From an uncultured Mediterraneibacter sp. (GTDB lineage Bacteria; Bacillota; Clostridia; Lachnospirales; Lachnospiraceae), in contig CAKRDD010000007.1 in assembly GCA_934309345.1 (NCBI GenBank), positions 77,073 to 141,072 on the forward strand: a stretch of 64,000 nucleotides of DNA, in the 5' to 3' direction. Below, one piece after another: positions 51,282-59,364 of this stretch. The position numbers were made by a program, and so were the translations under genes. Each line of letters starts with the position of its first letter. The first letter of the stretch is position 1. The notes under the pieces were generated by a model. It did no database searches and was not told the DNA's origin. It worked only from the letters and a program-made list of their open reading frames with translations.

Positions 51282-52149
51282 CTACGTCACCGTCTTCAAA
51301 TAGTCCATCCAACTCATCAATATCTGCCGCATCCACATTCAAATTAAAACCAAAATCGTCTGGTTCTTTTCCAAACAGTTTCAGAATCGACACAAATTCA
51401 TCATCTGTTATATCGCCATCTTCATAATTCTGAATAATAATTTCCATGACCCATGTGGAAATGTCCGTTCTCCTTGTTATGGTATTCAGCTTTTTGTAGT
51501 TGTCCTGGGAGATTCCACACATAATTTTACTATAAACACTATTTTCATCCCGGTCATCAATCGCAAATAGTTCCTCAACCTGAGAGTCTGTTATGTGTTT
51601 CTCTTCATAGAGCCTCAATACCAATGCCCTGTATGGAAGCCACCACTCGCTTTGCATTCTAGCTATAAAACGCAACAATCGTAAATTTGAAACCTTATCC
51701 AGTTGTGACGTTTCAAATTGTTCAATGATCCGAGAATTCAATACTTTGTTGGGTAGCAGAATTTCAGCTGCAAAGCGATCTGCCTTTTTCTCAGTCAACT
51801 TATCTTCCTCATCTGCATCTGTATTATATGCCTTACCTGTCTGCGTAATATAATGATACAGTTCATGTGCCAATGCGAAAAGTTGTTCATCATAATAAAT
51901 AGCCGTATTCAGCCCTATAAAAATCATCTGTCCAAATTCAGATTCAAAACGGGTTATATTAGCATCTGTATGAGATTTCTTGTTCGTTGGAAATGGATAT
52001 TGGCAAATAACAATACCCTCCTGTTCCAACAGCATAACCAGTTCACCCGCTATAGGAACATCTATAACGCCAAATTTTTTTCGTTCCCTATCGGCATACT
52101 CCTTGATTTGCTCAACCTGCAGTTCTGTTAATTGAATTTCCTTATTCAT
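51271..52149 (-). CDS. ImmA/IrrE-family metallopeptidase
   Basis: The 292-residue protein has the zinc motif FALAHELYHYITQ (HExxH, about residue 90) followed by EEDKLTEKKADRFAAEILLP, where the downstream Glu completes the site. Family members cleave XRE-type repressors to relieve repression. The C-terminal part (LRLLRFIARMQSEWWLPYRA onwards) is helical and ends in an acidic tail. It overlaps the XRE gene by 8 bases and the PIN-like gene by 11, so the three form one operon. Confidence 0.92.
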   Translation of the reverse strand: MNKEIQLTELQVEQIKEYADRERKKFGVIDVPIAGELVMLLEQEGIVICQYPFPTNKKSHTDANITRFESEFGQMIFIGLNTAIYYDEQLFALAHELYHYITQTGKAYNTDADEEDKLTEKKADRFAAEILLPNKVLNSRIIEQFETSQLDKVSNLRLLRFIARMQSEWWLPYRALVLRLYEEKHITDSQVEELFAIDDRDENSVYSKIMCGISQDNYKKLNTITRRTDISTWVMEIIIQNYEDGDITDDEFVSILKLFGKEPDDFGFNLNVDAADIDELDGLFEDGDVDES

Positions 52150-52492
52150 GGTGTAGTGCCTTTCTCAGCATAATCTGTTGCCTTGCAACAAGCATCATCT
52201 CCATTAAATGATCTGCCCCTGCACGTTCTTCCTGTGTTAAATGGGAGCCACGGAAAGCAGTAAAAACTGTAGGATGATTGCTTTCGACAAACAACTTGTC
52301 CACATCAAATTTGAGGACTTCCGCCAGCATTTCTAGTTGCGGAATAGTCGGAATATAGTCCATTCTCTCAATTCTTCCAATTGTATTTCGGTTAATACCA
52401 GTCTTTTCGCACAGTTGCTCTTGTGTGATATTCTTCTCTGCTCGATTCTTTTTTACTGTATTTGCTAAATCAATTAGCGAAAGTTTCTTCAT
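52142..52492 (-). CDS. XRE-family repressor of the ImmA/IrrE cassette
   Basis: The 116-residue protein starts MKKLSLIDLANTVKKNRAEK and has a helix-turn-helix NITQEQLCEKTGINRNTIGR, then a C-terminal helical tail. GGAGG lies 7 bases before the ATG at 52490-52492. It is the likely repressor cleaved by the ImmA/IrrE protease encoded next, and it has an operator in its own promoter. Confidence 0.88.
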   Translation of the reverse strand: MKKLSLIDLANTVKKNRAEKNITQEQLCEKTGINRNTIGRIERMDYIPTIPQLEMLAEVLKFDVDKLFVESNHPTVFTAFRGSHLTQEERAGADHLMEMMLVARQQIMLRKALHHE

Positions 52493-52540
52493 ATCAATAC
52501 CTCCACTATGTCTTTCTAATATCATATGATTTTCCAACCA

Positions 52541-52571
52541 AAATGATACTACAAACATCATTTCATGTCAA
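52541..52571 (-). promoter_or_regulatory. Promoter and operator of the XRE/ImmA-IrrE/PIN operon
   Basis: Minus-strand TTGACA (52566-52571), 17-base spacer, TATCAT (52543-52548). AAATGAT / ATCATTT (52541-52563) form a perfect 7-base inverted repeat over the -10 box and spacer. The remaining bases to 52797 show no gene. Confidence 0.7.
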
Positions 52572-52797
52572 TTCGTTTGAGTTTGAATGTGTTTTAGCTT
52601 CTTAAATGCTCATTTCAAAATCATTTTAGTGCATGATTTAGATTTTTAAGCACCCAAAAGCAGGCAACCTCCTTTTTGTAGAAATGTGCTGTAAAAAATC
52701 ACGGCATATTATAACATAGATTACTGGTCAGAGACATGCCGTTTGTCGTTGAACAATATGCGTTCATTTTTACCTCGTACTCTTTTGTTACTTATTT

Positions 52798-52844
52798 CAT
52801 TATTTCTTTGCTTATACGGATTATATGGGTAAATTTTTTATGAA
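52798..52844. repeat. 47-bp direct repeat, copy 2
   Basis: Partner of 50521-50567 (5 differences). It includes the stop codon of the XRE gene ending at 52838. Confidence 0.7.
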
Positions 52845-53188
52845 AGTTCTTTTAGTGCTTCCAAATATCCGATCAATCTTTTCTGTGCATTTGTATCTAA
52901 TTTTTGATATGTTTCTACCAGCATTCCAATTTCTGTCTCTTTACTAATCACATAAGTATTATTATCCCTGCTTCTGTTTCCTGTATGCTCTGCTCCTGAT
53001 AACAGCTCATATGGTGTCACATCCAACACTTCACAAATGATCAAAATCTTATCGCTCACCGGATTTGTTCTTTTTTTCTTCCAGTCACTTATTGAACTCT
53101 CTGCAATTCCTGTTCTTTGGGCAAATTCTTTCTGACTCATTCCCTTTTCTTTTAATAATTCAAAAATCTTATCACTGATTGTTTTCAT
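52838..53188 (-). CDS. XRE-family transcriptional regulator
   Basis: The 116-residue protein starts MKTISDKIFELLKEKGMSQK with the helix-turn-helix EFAQRTGIAESSISDWKKKR, and ends with a helical LDTNAQKRLIGYLEALKELS typical of phage- and plasmid-type repressors. The purine run GAAGGA abuts the ATG, too close to serve as a normal ribosome site; the start overlaps the stop of a possible 28-codon reading frame (ATGA). Not part of the preceding operon: a 276-base gap with its own operator separates them. Confidence 0.88.
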   Translation of the reverse strand: MKTISDKIFELLKEKGMSQKEFAQRTGIAESSISDWKKKRTNPVSDKILIICEVLDVTPYELLSGAEHTGNRSRDNNTYVISKETEIGMLVETYQKLDTNAQKRLIGYLEALKELS

Positions 53189-53271
53189 TCCTTCTTTTCT
53201 GCCTCTTTTTTCTTACCAGTACCTACATATATAGCAGGTACTGGACACTTAATCGCTTTTCTTATTTTCAT
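53185..53271 (-). CDS. Possible 28-residue peptide overlapping the XRE start
   Basis: From the ATG at 53269-53271: MKIRKAIKCPVPAIYVGTGK then KKEAEKKE. Its TGA overlaps the XRE ATG, so translation of the regulator could be coupled to it. Against it, the best promoter nearby has its -10 box right before this ATG, which would place the ATG upstream of the transcription start, and the ribosome site (AAGTGA) is weak. No family recognised. Confidence 0.35.
   Translation of the reverse strand: MKIRKAIKCPVPAIYVGTGKKKEAEKKE
53216..53244. other. Perfect 9-bp inverted repeat in the XRE leader
   Basis: CCAGTACCT and AGGTACTGG flank an 11-base spacer between the promoter and the XRE start. It may be a leader hairpin or second operator. 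Confidence 0.4.
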
Positions 53272-53272
53272 A

Positions 53273-53301
53273 AGTCTATCACTTTATATGTGATTTGTAA
53301 A
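53273..53301 (-). promoter_or_regulatory. Candidate promoter/operator of the XRE regulator
   Basis: Minus-strand TTTACA (53296-53301), 17-base spacer, TAGACT (53273-53278). The spacer holds ATCAC/GTGAT (53278-53294), a likely autoregulator site. Confidence 0.5.
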
Positions 53302-53423
53302 TACGAATTTATTTGTTTATAATAATAGGGTCAGACCACAATGTCTTCAATGCGGATACACCTCCTACAAAAACCATTTCGATATAATCCTTCGGAAAAC
53401 ATGTTATAAGGGCCCTAACAATC

Positions 53424-54425
53424 TCAAATCTTATTCTCTCCATATTGTTCGTCACCAAGAGCACCTTCTTTCTCTTTTTCTCCTAAAATATCTTCAACTG
53501 TTTCAAGAGCAATTATTAACTGTATGCACTCAAACCGTTCTATCTCTCTACCACATTTCCCATGCAACAGCCAATTCCTATTAATATATGGTGGCTCTAC
53601 ACCATTTTCAAATTTATATTTTCCGTCCACAAATAGTCGGTTCAAAAAAGCTATTAATGAAGGATATACATTTAAAAAATAGAATCTCTTAGTAAAAAAG
53701 TATTTACTCTTTGAAAATTGTTTCTGTTTTACATCTGCAAAGCCTTTATTAGAAAATTTGTCCCTATATTTTGTCCCTGGGCGGAATTGAACCAATGCAT
53801 TTACTCTTACCTCCAACAAACCAACTAAATACATTGCACATGTCATATAATCATTATCGCGAAATGCCTTAATTCCTCGAGAATAATAATTTCTGTTTAC
53901 CGGATCGTCATATTTACTCTCTAACATAATTATAGCATTCTTCACAACACAGTCATTATCTTTTTCAAAAAAATTTGTGATTTTCTCCGGCTCATCTTCA
54001 ATAAGGGCTTTATACCAATTTTTTATATGTCTTGGATTGCTGTATCCTGAAACAACCCATCCATTATCGCCTAAAAATTTGCATTTTTTGAATTCTTCGC
54101 TATACTTTTTTTCAAATTCTTCTTCTGTTAATTTTTCACTCTCCTTGGCTTCTTGAATATACTCTTGCATTTCTTTAGACAACTGAAATGTAGGAAGTAT
54201 CCCAGTTAGTTGTTTTGATATCTGCGTGAAATCTTGTATCTGATTTTCAACTCTTTTACTTGCACTTAACTGGTCTGGACTAATATTTATTTTTAATACG
54301 GAATCTAATTCAGAAACATTCTGACACAATTCTACTAATTCAGGTGATATATTTTTTATAATTTGATCCGCCTTTTTTATCATTCGATTGTATTCGTCAA
54401 AAAGCATCCCCATATTGTTTTTCAT
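53424..54425 (-). CDS. HEPN-motif protein, unknown function
   Basis: The 333-residue protein starts MKNNMGMLFDEYNRMIKKAD, is almost all helical, and near its C-terminus carries PPYINRNWLLHGKCGREIER: RNWLLH fits the Rx4H signature of HEPN ribonucleases, with the following helix FECIQLIIALETVEDIL. The middle (YSRGIKAFRDNDYMTCAMYL) resembles the first helices of the HEPN bundle. The family is not firmly recognised. AGGTG lies 6 bases upstream of the chosen ATG. It starts 10 bases after the RAMA gene, suggesting one operon. Confidence 0.7.
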   Translation of the reverse strand: MKNNMGMLFDEYNRMIKKADQIIKNISPELVELCQNVSELDSVLKINISPDQLSASKRVENQIQDFTQISKQLTGILPTFQLSKEMQEYIQEAKESEKLTEEEFEKKYSEEFKKCKFLGDNGWVVSGYSNPRHIKNWYKALIEDEPEKITNFFEKDNDCVVKNAIIMLESKYDDPVNRNYYSRGIKAFRDNDYMTCAMYLVGLLEVRVNALVQFRPGTKYRDKFSNKGFADVKQKQFSKSKYFFTKRFYFLNVYPSLIAFLNRLFVDGKYKFENGVEPPYINRNWLLHGKCGREIERFECIQLIIALETVEDILGEKEKEGALGDEQYGENKI

Positions 54426-54435
54426 GCAAATCACC

Positions 54436-54702
54436 TCATCTCTTTTCTTCTATTCTATCCCTCCTATCCGTCAATCGTTCTCCCTCATATGTAAAATACA
54501 AAGGACCTTGAATAGCTCCTTCGACATTAAGTAGTCCCGCTGCAACTGCGGACATTGAAGTTGTAACACCTTTATATGAAATATGACGGTCATCTAAAAC
54601 TGTCGCTATGATACTTTCATCATTTATATAATGAATCGTAGCACCTACTGGGATACCTACAGCGCTAAATCTAAACGAACCACATGTCAGCTTCTTTTGC
54701 AA
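54436..54702 (-). CDS. RAMA/DUF4357 domain, C-terminal piece of a frameshifted gene
   Basis: From a TTG, 88 residues; residues about 10-80 (FRFSAVGIPVGATIHYINDE, then ATVLDDRHISYKGVTTSMSA and YFTYEGERLTDRR) match the RAMA/DUF4357 domain often fused to DNA methyltransferases and restriction subunits. The first nine residues do not fit; the natural upstream sequence is in the other frame, where ADMWF would run straight into RFSAVG. It is best read as the second half of one gene of about 170 residues broken by a one-base shift near 54680. Confidence 0.6.
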   Translation of the reverse strand: MQKKLTCGSFRFSAVGIPVGATIHYINDESIIATVLDDRHISYKGVTTSMSAVAAGLLNVEGAIQGPLYFTYEGERLTDRRDRIEEKR

Positions 54703-54946
54703 CTTCAGCTACTGTTTCTTCATCAAGAATTTCATGCCCTTCCAGTGACATCTTTTTCAGACGATCTTCCGTTCTCGATATTTTAGCGATACATTCCAAA
54801 AGAGAATATGCTTCTTCCGGTGACATCGCATAAAATTCACGTTTACGCTCTTTGCCATCAAAGTTGTCAATTGACCGAAGCTCTGGATTTAACTTATCTA
54901 TCAAATCATGTAAACTAAGATCTAAAAATTTAACAATGCTTGACAC
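54671..54946 (-). CDS. N-terminal piece of the frameshifted RAMA-domain gene
   Basis: From a GTG, 91 residues: MSSIVKFLDLSLHDLIDKLN, then RKREFYAMSPEEAYSLLECI and GHEILDEETVAEVAKEADMW, ending FV at a TAG within the overlap with the RAMA frame. It is charged and helical with no recognised family. Both frames overlap by 32 bases, consistent with one small indel. It could still be two separate coupled genes. Confidence 0.5.
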   Translation of the reverse strand: MSSIVKFLDLSLHDLIDKLNPELRSIDNFDGKERKREFYAMSPEEAYSLLECIAKISRTEDRLKKMSLEGHEILDEETVAEVAKEADMWFV

Positions 54947-55170
54947 CTTTTACTTTTATCAACTGCCGCTTTCAATATATCTTCTGTACGCCCAAGCTTT
55001 GACAATTCAATATTTAACTGGTTAATTCTGTTCTTATCAAACTGCTCTTTGGTAATGATTGGTTCATGGTTATTCTCTACTCTGATCCATTCATTCTTAC
55101 TTTTAACAACTTTTTTCTTTACCTTATAATTAGGTGTCGTACATCTTGCCTTGCTGTATACCTTTATTCT
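54922..55170 (-). pseudogene. Serine site-specific recombinase remnant
   Basis: The minus strand reads VYSKARCTTPNYKVKKKVVK then SKNEWIRVENNHEPIITKEQ and FDKNRINQLNIELSKLGRTE, the linker between catalytic and DNA-binding parts of large serine recombinases (the EWIRVEN-HEPII-KEQFD block is typical). No start, catalytic serine domain or C-terminus is present. It lies in the same frame as the GNAT-fusion gene, just behind its TAG stop, so the junction is very near 55160. Confidence 0.65.
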
Positions 55171-56220
55171 CTAATATAACGAGCATTTAATTCCTAGTTT
55201 TTTCCAAAATTTCTCAGATTCTTTATTCAATGGCTCTAAAAATATATCATTAGAACTCACTTTATATTCATCAAAAAATTGCTTAATTATTGCTGTTCCT
55301 ATACCCAATCGACGTATTGAACTTGCCACCTCAAATCCCGAAATATGAAATTTATCATTGAACAAATGATAATAAAGTAATCCTATTGGAATCTCCGTAG
55401 CATCTATTATAACATAAAGATGGCAATCATAATCTCCAATATACTTTTCATCTATAAGTTTCCACGTTGCCATCATAAATTCATTTGAAGAACATATTTC
55501 TAATAGTCGTTTATGTGAATATATTTCTTTAAATTCAAATAATTTATTACATCTCGTTATTTTCTTAATTTCACAATTTTCAATATATTCGGCTTCGTAA
55601 TAGTCTTTTTCATAATGAGTCCTTTGCTGTTTACTTTTCCAAATTTTTCTATATATTATATAAGATTGATCATCTTTTGTATAATCAACCACCTCATGCT
55701 GTAAATCTGATTTCACAAGCTCTACAGTTTTTTCATCTAACAAGTAATTAACAATTTCAAACGCACTTATTGTACTTGGAATAGTTTCTGTATAATTAAA
55801 TTTAAACAAAATATCCTTTAGTCTCTTAGTCTGATTGTTCCCAATTATGATATACTTTCTTTTTTCAACAGAAGACACCTCACACATTAATACTTCCTGT
55901 GGGCAAACGGTTTTAGTATACCAATATTCATGAGTCAGCAATGCATCTTTCACTAAATCATTATAATATAAATAATCGCTATCATATAAGTTCTTATCGC
56001 CCTCTTCTACAAAAATCTTATATGCATATATTTTTCTTACTTTTGTATTAAAAGCGTCTTCGTTTCCAAGACCTCTTATGCACTCATTAATCGTAGGAGC
56101 TAAACTAATTCTATTAATTTCTACATTCTCATCTGGTGCGGAATAGTCTGGTGTTTTAGGTCTTAATACAGCTTGTAACCCCTTCTCCACAAATGTAATA
56201 TGCCATAAAGCAAGCATCAT
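55171..56220 (-). CDS. Two-domain protein with C-terminal GNAT acetyltransferase
   Basis: The 349-residue protein has an N-terminal domain (WHITFVEKGLQAVLRPKTPD, then EINRISLAPTINECIRGLGN) of a type seen in small uncharacterised bacterial proteins. A central region follows, then a C-terminal GNAT fold with LYVIIDATEIPIGLLYYHLF, GFEVASSIRRLGIGTAIIKQ (acetyl-CoA loop RRLGIG) and EPLNKESEKFWKKLGIK. It overlaps the end of the UPF0489 gene by 4 bases, so the two were one operon. An acylated product is implied but the substrate is unknown. Confidence 0.75.
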   Translation of the reverse strand: MMLALWHITFVEKGLQAVLRPKTPDYSAPDENVEINRISLAPTINECIRGLGNEDAFNTKVRKIYAYKIFVEEGDKNLYDSDYLYYNDLVKDALLTHEYWYTKTVCPQEVLMCEVSSVEKRKYIIIGNNQTKRLKDILFKFNYTETIPSTISAFEIVNYLLDEKTVELVKSDLQHEVVDYTKDDQSYIIYRKIWKSKQQRTHYEKDYYEAEYIENCEIKKITRCNKLFEFKEIYSHKRLLEICSSNEFMMATWKLIDEKYIGDYDCHLYVIIDATEIPIGLLYYHLFNDKFHISGFEVASSIRRLGIGTAIIKQFFDEYKVSSNDIFLEPLNKESEKFWKKLGIKCSLY

Positions 56221-56810
56221 ATCACCTCTAATAAATTAAGTATTTTCTGCAAAGCAATATCATTAGTCCATTCAATATTGTCACGAAGGAAATTAAAATA
56301 ACTATGTTCTCTTGCTATTGTAATAATATCTGTGCCTTTTATCAAATTTATTATAATATCTCTATACTTAACAAAATCATTCTCAGAATTAAAAAAATCC
56401 AAATCTATATCTAATATATATTTTTTCTGTTTTGCTACATTATAAAACTTATTCAAATCAGTATCTTCCCCAATCACATAATAGTGTTTATATCCGTCTG
56501 AGAAATCCTGTTTTTCCTTACAAATACAGTATAAATCAAGTATATATTCCAAATTGTATCCAACTGAAATATGTTCATCATGATAAACATATTTCTCAGA
56601 AAGTTCTTCTATTTTATTTGTATCATACTTATATTTAATGTAATTATCATAAATTTTTCTTTGAACAATATACTCGTTTACCTTTGCCATATCTCCATTA
56701 CAAGCTTGATATGCATACTGAGAAAATATTGGTCTTGTGTCCATGTGATAATCCAAAGTAATAAGTCTATATTCTTTTTTCAATTTTGAGCAATATTCTG
56801 CCCAAACTGG
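56217..56810 (-). pseudogene. UPF0489 (peptide-arginase-like) gene, 3' part, split by IS66
   Basis: Residues after the break read EYCSKLKKEYRLITLDYHMD then TRPIFSQYAY and later KKYILDIDLDFFNSENDF. The metal-binding LDYHMD and DIDLDFF pattern is that of UPF0489, an arginase-like fold that includes a peptide arginase (OspR) turning Arg into ornithine in ribosomal peptides. The frame stays open to the IS66 boundary, and its continuation is on the far side at 59357-59457; together they make a 228-residue protein. A TTG at 56781-56783 could still start a shorter product but would lack the N-terminal strand. Confidence 0.75.
56803..56810. repeat. IS66 target-site duplication, left copy
   Basis: CAAACTGG, identical to 59357-59364. 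Confidence 0.9.
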
Positions 56811-56876
56811 GTAAGCGTCAAATAAAACAGTATATAGAAAAATAACCGTCAGCCTTTTATACTAAAAGGTCAACGG

Positions 56877-58412
56877 TTATCGACAGAATTCTTTTACAAG
56901 AGGATTCCAAGGCAGATAATCATCCAGATATTCAGGATGTTCAAGAAAAGCACTCCCCGGCATGTCGGACAGGATATATTTTATATATTTCATCGGGGCA
57001 AGCCCATTCGCTTTCGCTGTCTCTACCAGTGTATAGATTCCTGCACTGGCTTCCGCCCCTTTCGGACTGCCGGAGAACAGCCAGTTCTTTCTGCCGATCA
57101 CAAAGGGACGGATACAGTTTTCCGCAAGCGAATTACTGATGGAACAATTCCCGTCTTCCAGATAATTCCAAAAACCTTCACGGTTATTTAAGGCGTAATG
57201 AAAAGCTTTTGAAAGTTTGGATTTCGGCAGCTCTCCGATGGCACTTTTTTCTGCCCATGACCAAAAAGCCTCGAGAAGCGGTTTCTCGCGGATAAGACGT
57301 TCTTTTTTCTTCTGATCAGGAGGGAGCGCCTCCAACTCTGACTCTATGTTAAAGAGTTGATTCAGACGGAGGATTGCTTCCGCAGGTTTTGATGCTTCCG
57401 AATTATGGATGTCTTTTGGGAGCGCATCCACGAAAGCCCGGCGCAGATGCGTATAGCAAAGACATCTTTTTACTCCTGAAACTGCATTGTATCCGGAGTA
57501 AGCGTCTGTATGGATATAACCTTCATATTCCCTCAGAAACGCTTCCGGATATTTCCCGCTTCGTCCCGGCTGGTACTCGAAGTAGCGGATGGGATTTACG
57601 GCATCTCTGATGCTGCAGTAAACCCACATATAGGAATCGGACGTATTTTTCCGTCCCGGTTCTTTCAGCACCTGTACATGTGTTTCATCGATATGAAGGT
57701 ATCTCTGTTTCAGAAGTTCCAGCTTCAGACGGTGGACGATGTGTACAAGCCAGTCCCGATAGACAACCAGAAGCCAGTTTGACATAGTCGCTCTGCTTAA
57801 ACGTAATCCCAAAGCCTCCCATTCTTTTTCCTGTCTGTACAGCGGGATGCTTAATTCAAACTTCTGGTGGATGAGCCAGGTGATGGTAGATGCAGATGCC
57901 AGAGAATGCAGGACGGGAGGATATGGCACCGGAGCCTTCTCCATATAAGGAGTTCCGTTTTTCCGGCATGACCTGCATTCATACGTTTCCCGGTAATGGT
58001 CAATCACCTTGAGTTTTGCAGGGATAAACTGTACTTCCGTGCGGACGAATTCTTCCCCTACTTTCACCATCGTACTCCCGCAGTTATCGCATATCTGTTC
58101 CCTTTCATCTATGGTATGGAGTACTTTGCTGTGAGGGAGATTTTTTACCAGTTCTTCCCGCTGACCGGTGTACTTCCTTTTACGTAGGTGCTTCTCTATC
58201 TCAACAAGCTCCGGTTCGTGTGCATCAGGATCCGCACAGGTTTCGATTTCATTAAAAAGAGACATCTGCCCCTCGATTTCGAGAGTAGATGTCTTCTCGG
58301 ATTTTGTTCCATAAAGTTTACGGGTCAGGAAATCAACCTGCTCTTTCAGGAGCCGGACCTGCTGTTCCAGTTCTTTGATATGATTTTTATACTCCTGTTC
58401 CGTAGCTGACAT
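56877..58412 (-). CDS. tnpC: IS66 transposase TnpC
   Basis: DDE-type transposase of 511 residues. It opens with a coiled coil (EYKNHIKELEQQVRLLKEQV), then a zinc-finger-like CDNCGSTM...CRSCRKNG pair, and the catalytic core with RYLHIDETHVQVLKEPGRK, EGYIHTDAYSGYN and the late IS66 block ALNNREGFWNYLEDGNCSIS, SLAENCIRPFVIGRKNWLFS. It is full length. TnpA and TnpB assist it. Confidence 0.97.
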   Translation of the reverse strand: MSATEQEYKNHIKELEQQVRLLKEQVDFLTRKLYGTKSEKTSTLEIEGQMSLFNEIETCADPDAHEPELVEIEKHLRKRKYTGQREELVKNLPHSKVLHTIDEREQICDNCGSTMVKVGEEFVRTEVQFIPAKLKVIDHYRETYECRSCRKNGTPYMEKAPVPYPPVLHSLASASTITWLIHQKFELSIPLYRQEKEWEALGLRLSRATMSNWLLVVYRDWLVHIVHRLKLELLKQRYLHIDETHVQVLKEPGRKNTSDSYMWVYCSIRDAVNPIRYFEYQPGRSGKYPEAFLREYEGYIHTDAYSGYNAVSGVKRCLCYTHLRRAFVDALPKDIHNSEASKPAEAILRLNQLFNIESELEALPPDQKKKERLIREKPLLEAFWSWAEKSAIGELPKSKLSKAFHYALNNREGFWNYLEDGNCSISNSLAENCIRPFVIGRKNWLFSGSPKGAEASAGIYTLVETAKANGLAPMKYIKYILSDMPGSAFLEHPEYLDDYLPWNPLVKEFCR

Positions 58413-58478
58413 AACCTGAAAACCCTTTCGTTTCGATAGGATTATTATACCATAGAATCGTCAGATTTCCCAGCATTT

Positions 58479-58850
58479 CTAAGGATTTTCAGTATTTTCA
58501 GACTTATGCGGGAGCCATTTCTGAACCGCCTTTGGCTGCTCCGGGTTCAAACCTTCCAGAAGCCAGCGCAGCTGCTGATCAGAAATCTGTTTTGCTTCTT
58601 CGCCGGTCCGCGGCCATTGGAGACGTCCGTTTTCGTACCGTTTGTATAAAAGGCAGAAACCGTCTCCCTCGTAATGGACTGCTTTGATCCGGTCAGCCCT
58701 CTTTCCACAGAACAGAAATAAGGAATTGCTATAAGGATCCAGTTTGAAGTTGTACTGGATGATATCCAGCAAGCCATTGAGCTGCTTCCTCATATCGGTG
58801 TAGCCGCATCGGATATAGATTTTCTCCACATGGGAAAGATCTCCTAACAT
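58479..58850 (-). CDS. tnpB: IS66 accessory protein TnpB (Orf2)
   Basis: The 123-residue protein has the hallmark KIYIRCGYTDMRKQLNGLLD and LFLFCGKRADRIKAVHYEGD followed by GFCLLYKRYENGRLQWPR. It is needed for IS66 transposition but has no known catalytic site. It overlaps tnpA by 7 bases. Confidence 0.96.
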   Translation of the reverse strand: MLGDLSHVEKIYIRCGYTDMRKQLNGLLDIIQYNFKLDPYSNSLFLFCGKRADRIKAVHYEGDGFCLLYKRYENGRLQWPRTGEEAKQISDQQLRWLLEGLNPEQPKAVQKWLPHKSENTENP

Positions 58851-59239
58851 GACTGCACGGCTTTCAGAATGTTTTCCAGCATCTGGGCAGATGTGCCTTC
58901 ATAAAGTTCCACTGTTATGGATCCGATATGAAGTATGGCTGCAGGAGTGGAACGGGAAATGTTTCTGTCCGGAAGTGAAAGCTCCGCAAACTCAGCCGGG
59001 GATTCCGTTAAAGCAGTTGACTGTTGGTCTGTACACATGTGGATGCCGTTTTTCTTGCGGGGCAGTTCTTCCAGGGCAAGCTTTCGAATTTTGGAAAGCC
59101 AGTAATAATAACTTTTCAAAGAGATATCGTGTTGTTCACACCAGATCTGATTTGTCAGTCCGGAGGCCCTGCATTGCCGTATTACATCCAGCCAGTATTG
59201 AAGTTTCACCTGTTTGTCTGGAGTCAAAGAAGAAAGATC
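58844..59239 (-). CDS. tnpA: IS66 accessory protein TnpA (Orf1)
   Basis: The 131-residue protein carries a helix-turn-helix of the type RQCRASGLTNQIWCEQHDIS then LKSYYYWLSKIRKL. It ends with an IEVEL-like strand (HIGSITVELYEGTSAQMLEN). The start MDLSSLTPDK at 59239 is preferred; further upstream residues read into the terminal region. Confidence 0.93.
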   Translation of the reverse strand, partial: DLSSLTPDKQVKLQYWLDVIRQCRASGLTNQIWCEQHDISLKSYYYWLSKIRKLALEELPRKKNGIHMCTDQQSTALTESPAEFAELSLPDRNISRSTPAAILHIGSITVELYEGTSAQMLENILKAVQSC

Positions 59240-59356
59240 CATAAGCCTGCTCCTTAGATTAGATTTAGAGTTTTTAGAGTCAACTCCCAAAACTCTAATC
59301 AATAGTTTACATGCAACAGCCAGAAATTTCGATACACCCTCTTATTGGACGCTTAC

Positions 59357-59364
59357 CAAACTGG
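59357..59364. repeat. IS66 target-site duplication, right copy
   Basis: CAAACTGG, identical to 56803-56810. Confidence 0.9.

Larger units (their letters stand above)
56811..59356 (-). mobile_element. Complete IS66-family insertion sequence
   Basis: A 2,546-base element bounded by imperfect inverted repeats starting GTAAGCGTC (21 of 27 positions match: 56811-56837 and 59330-59356) and flanked by the 8-base duplication CAAACTGG. It carries tnpA, tnpB and tnpC in order on the minus strand, all intact. IS66 elements are known to make 8-base duplications. It sits inside a UPF0489 gene. Confidence 0.95.
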
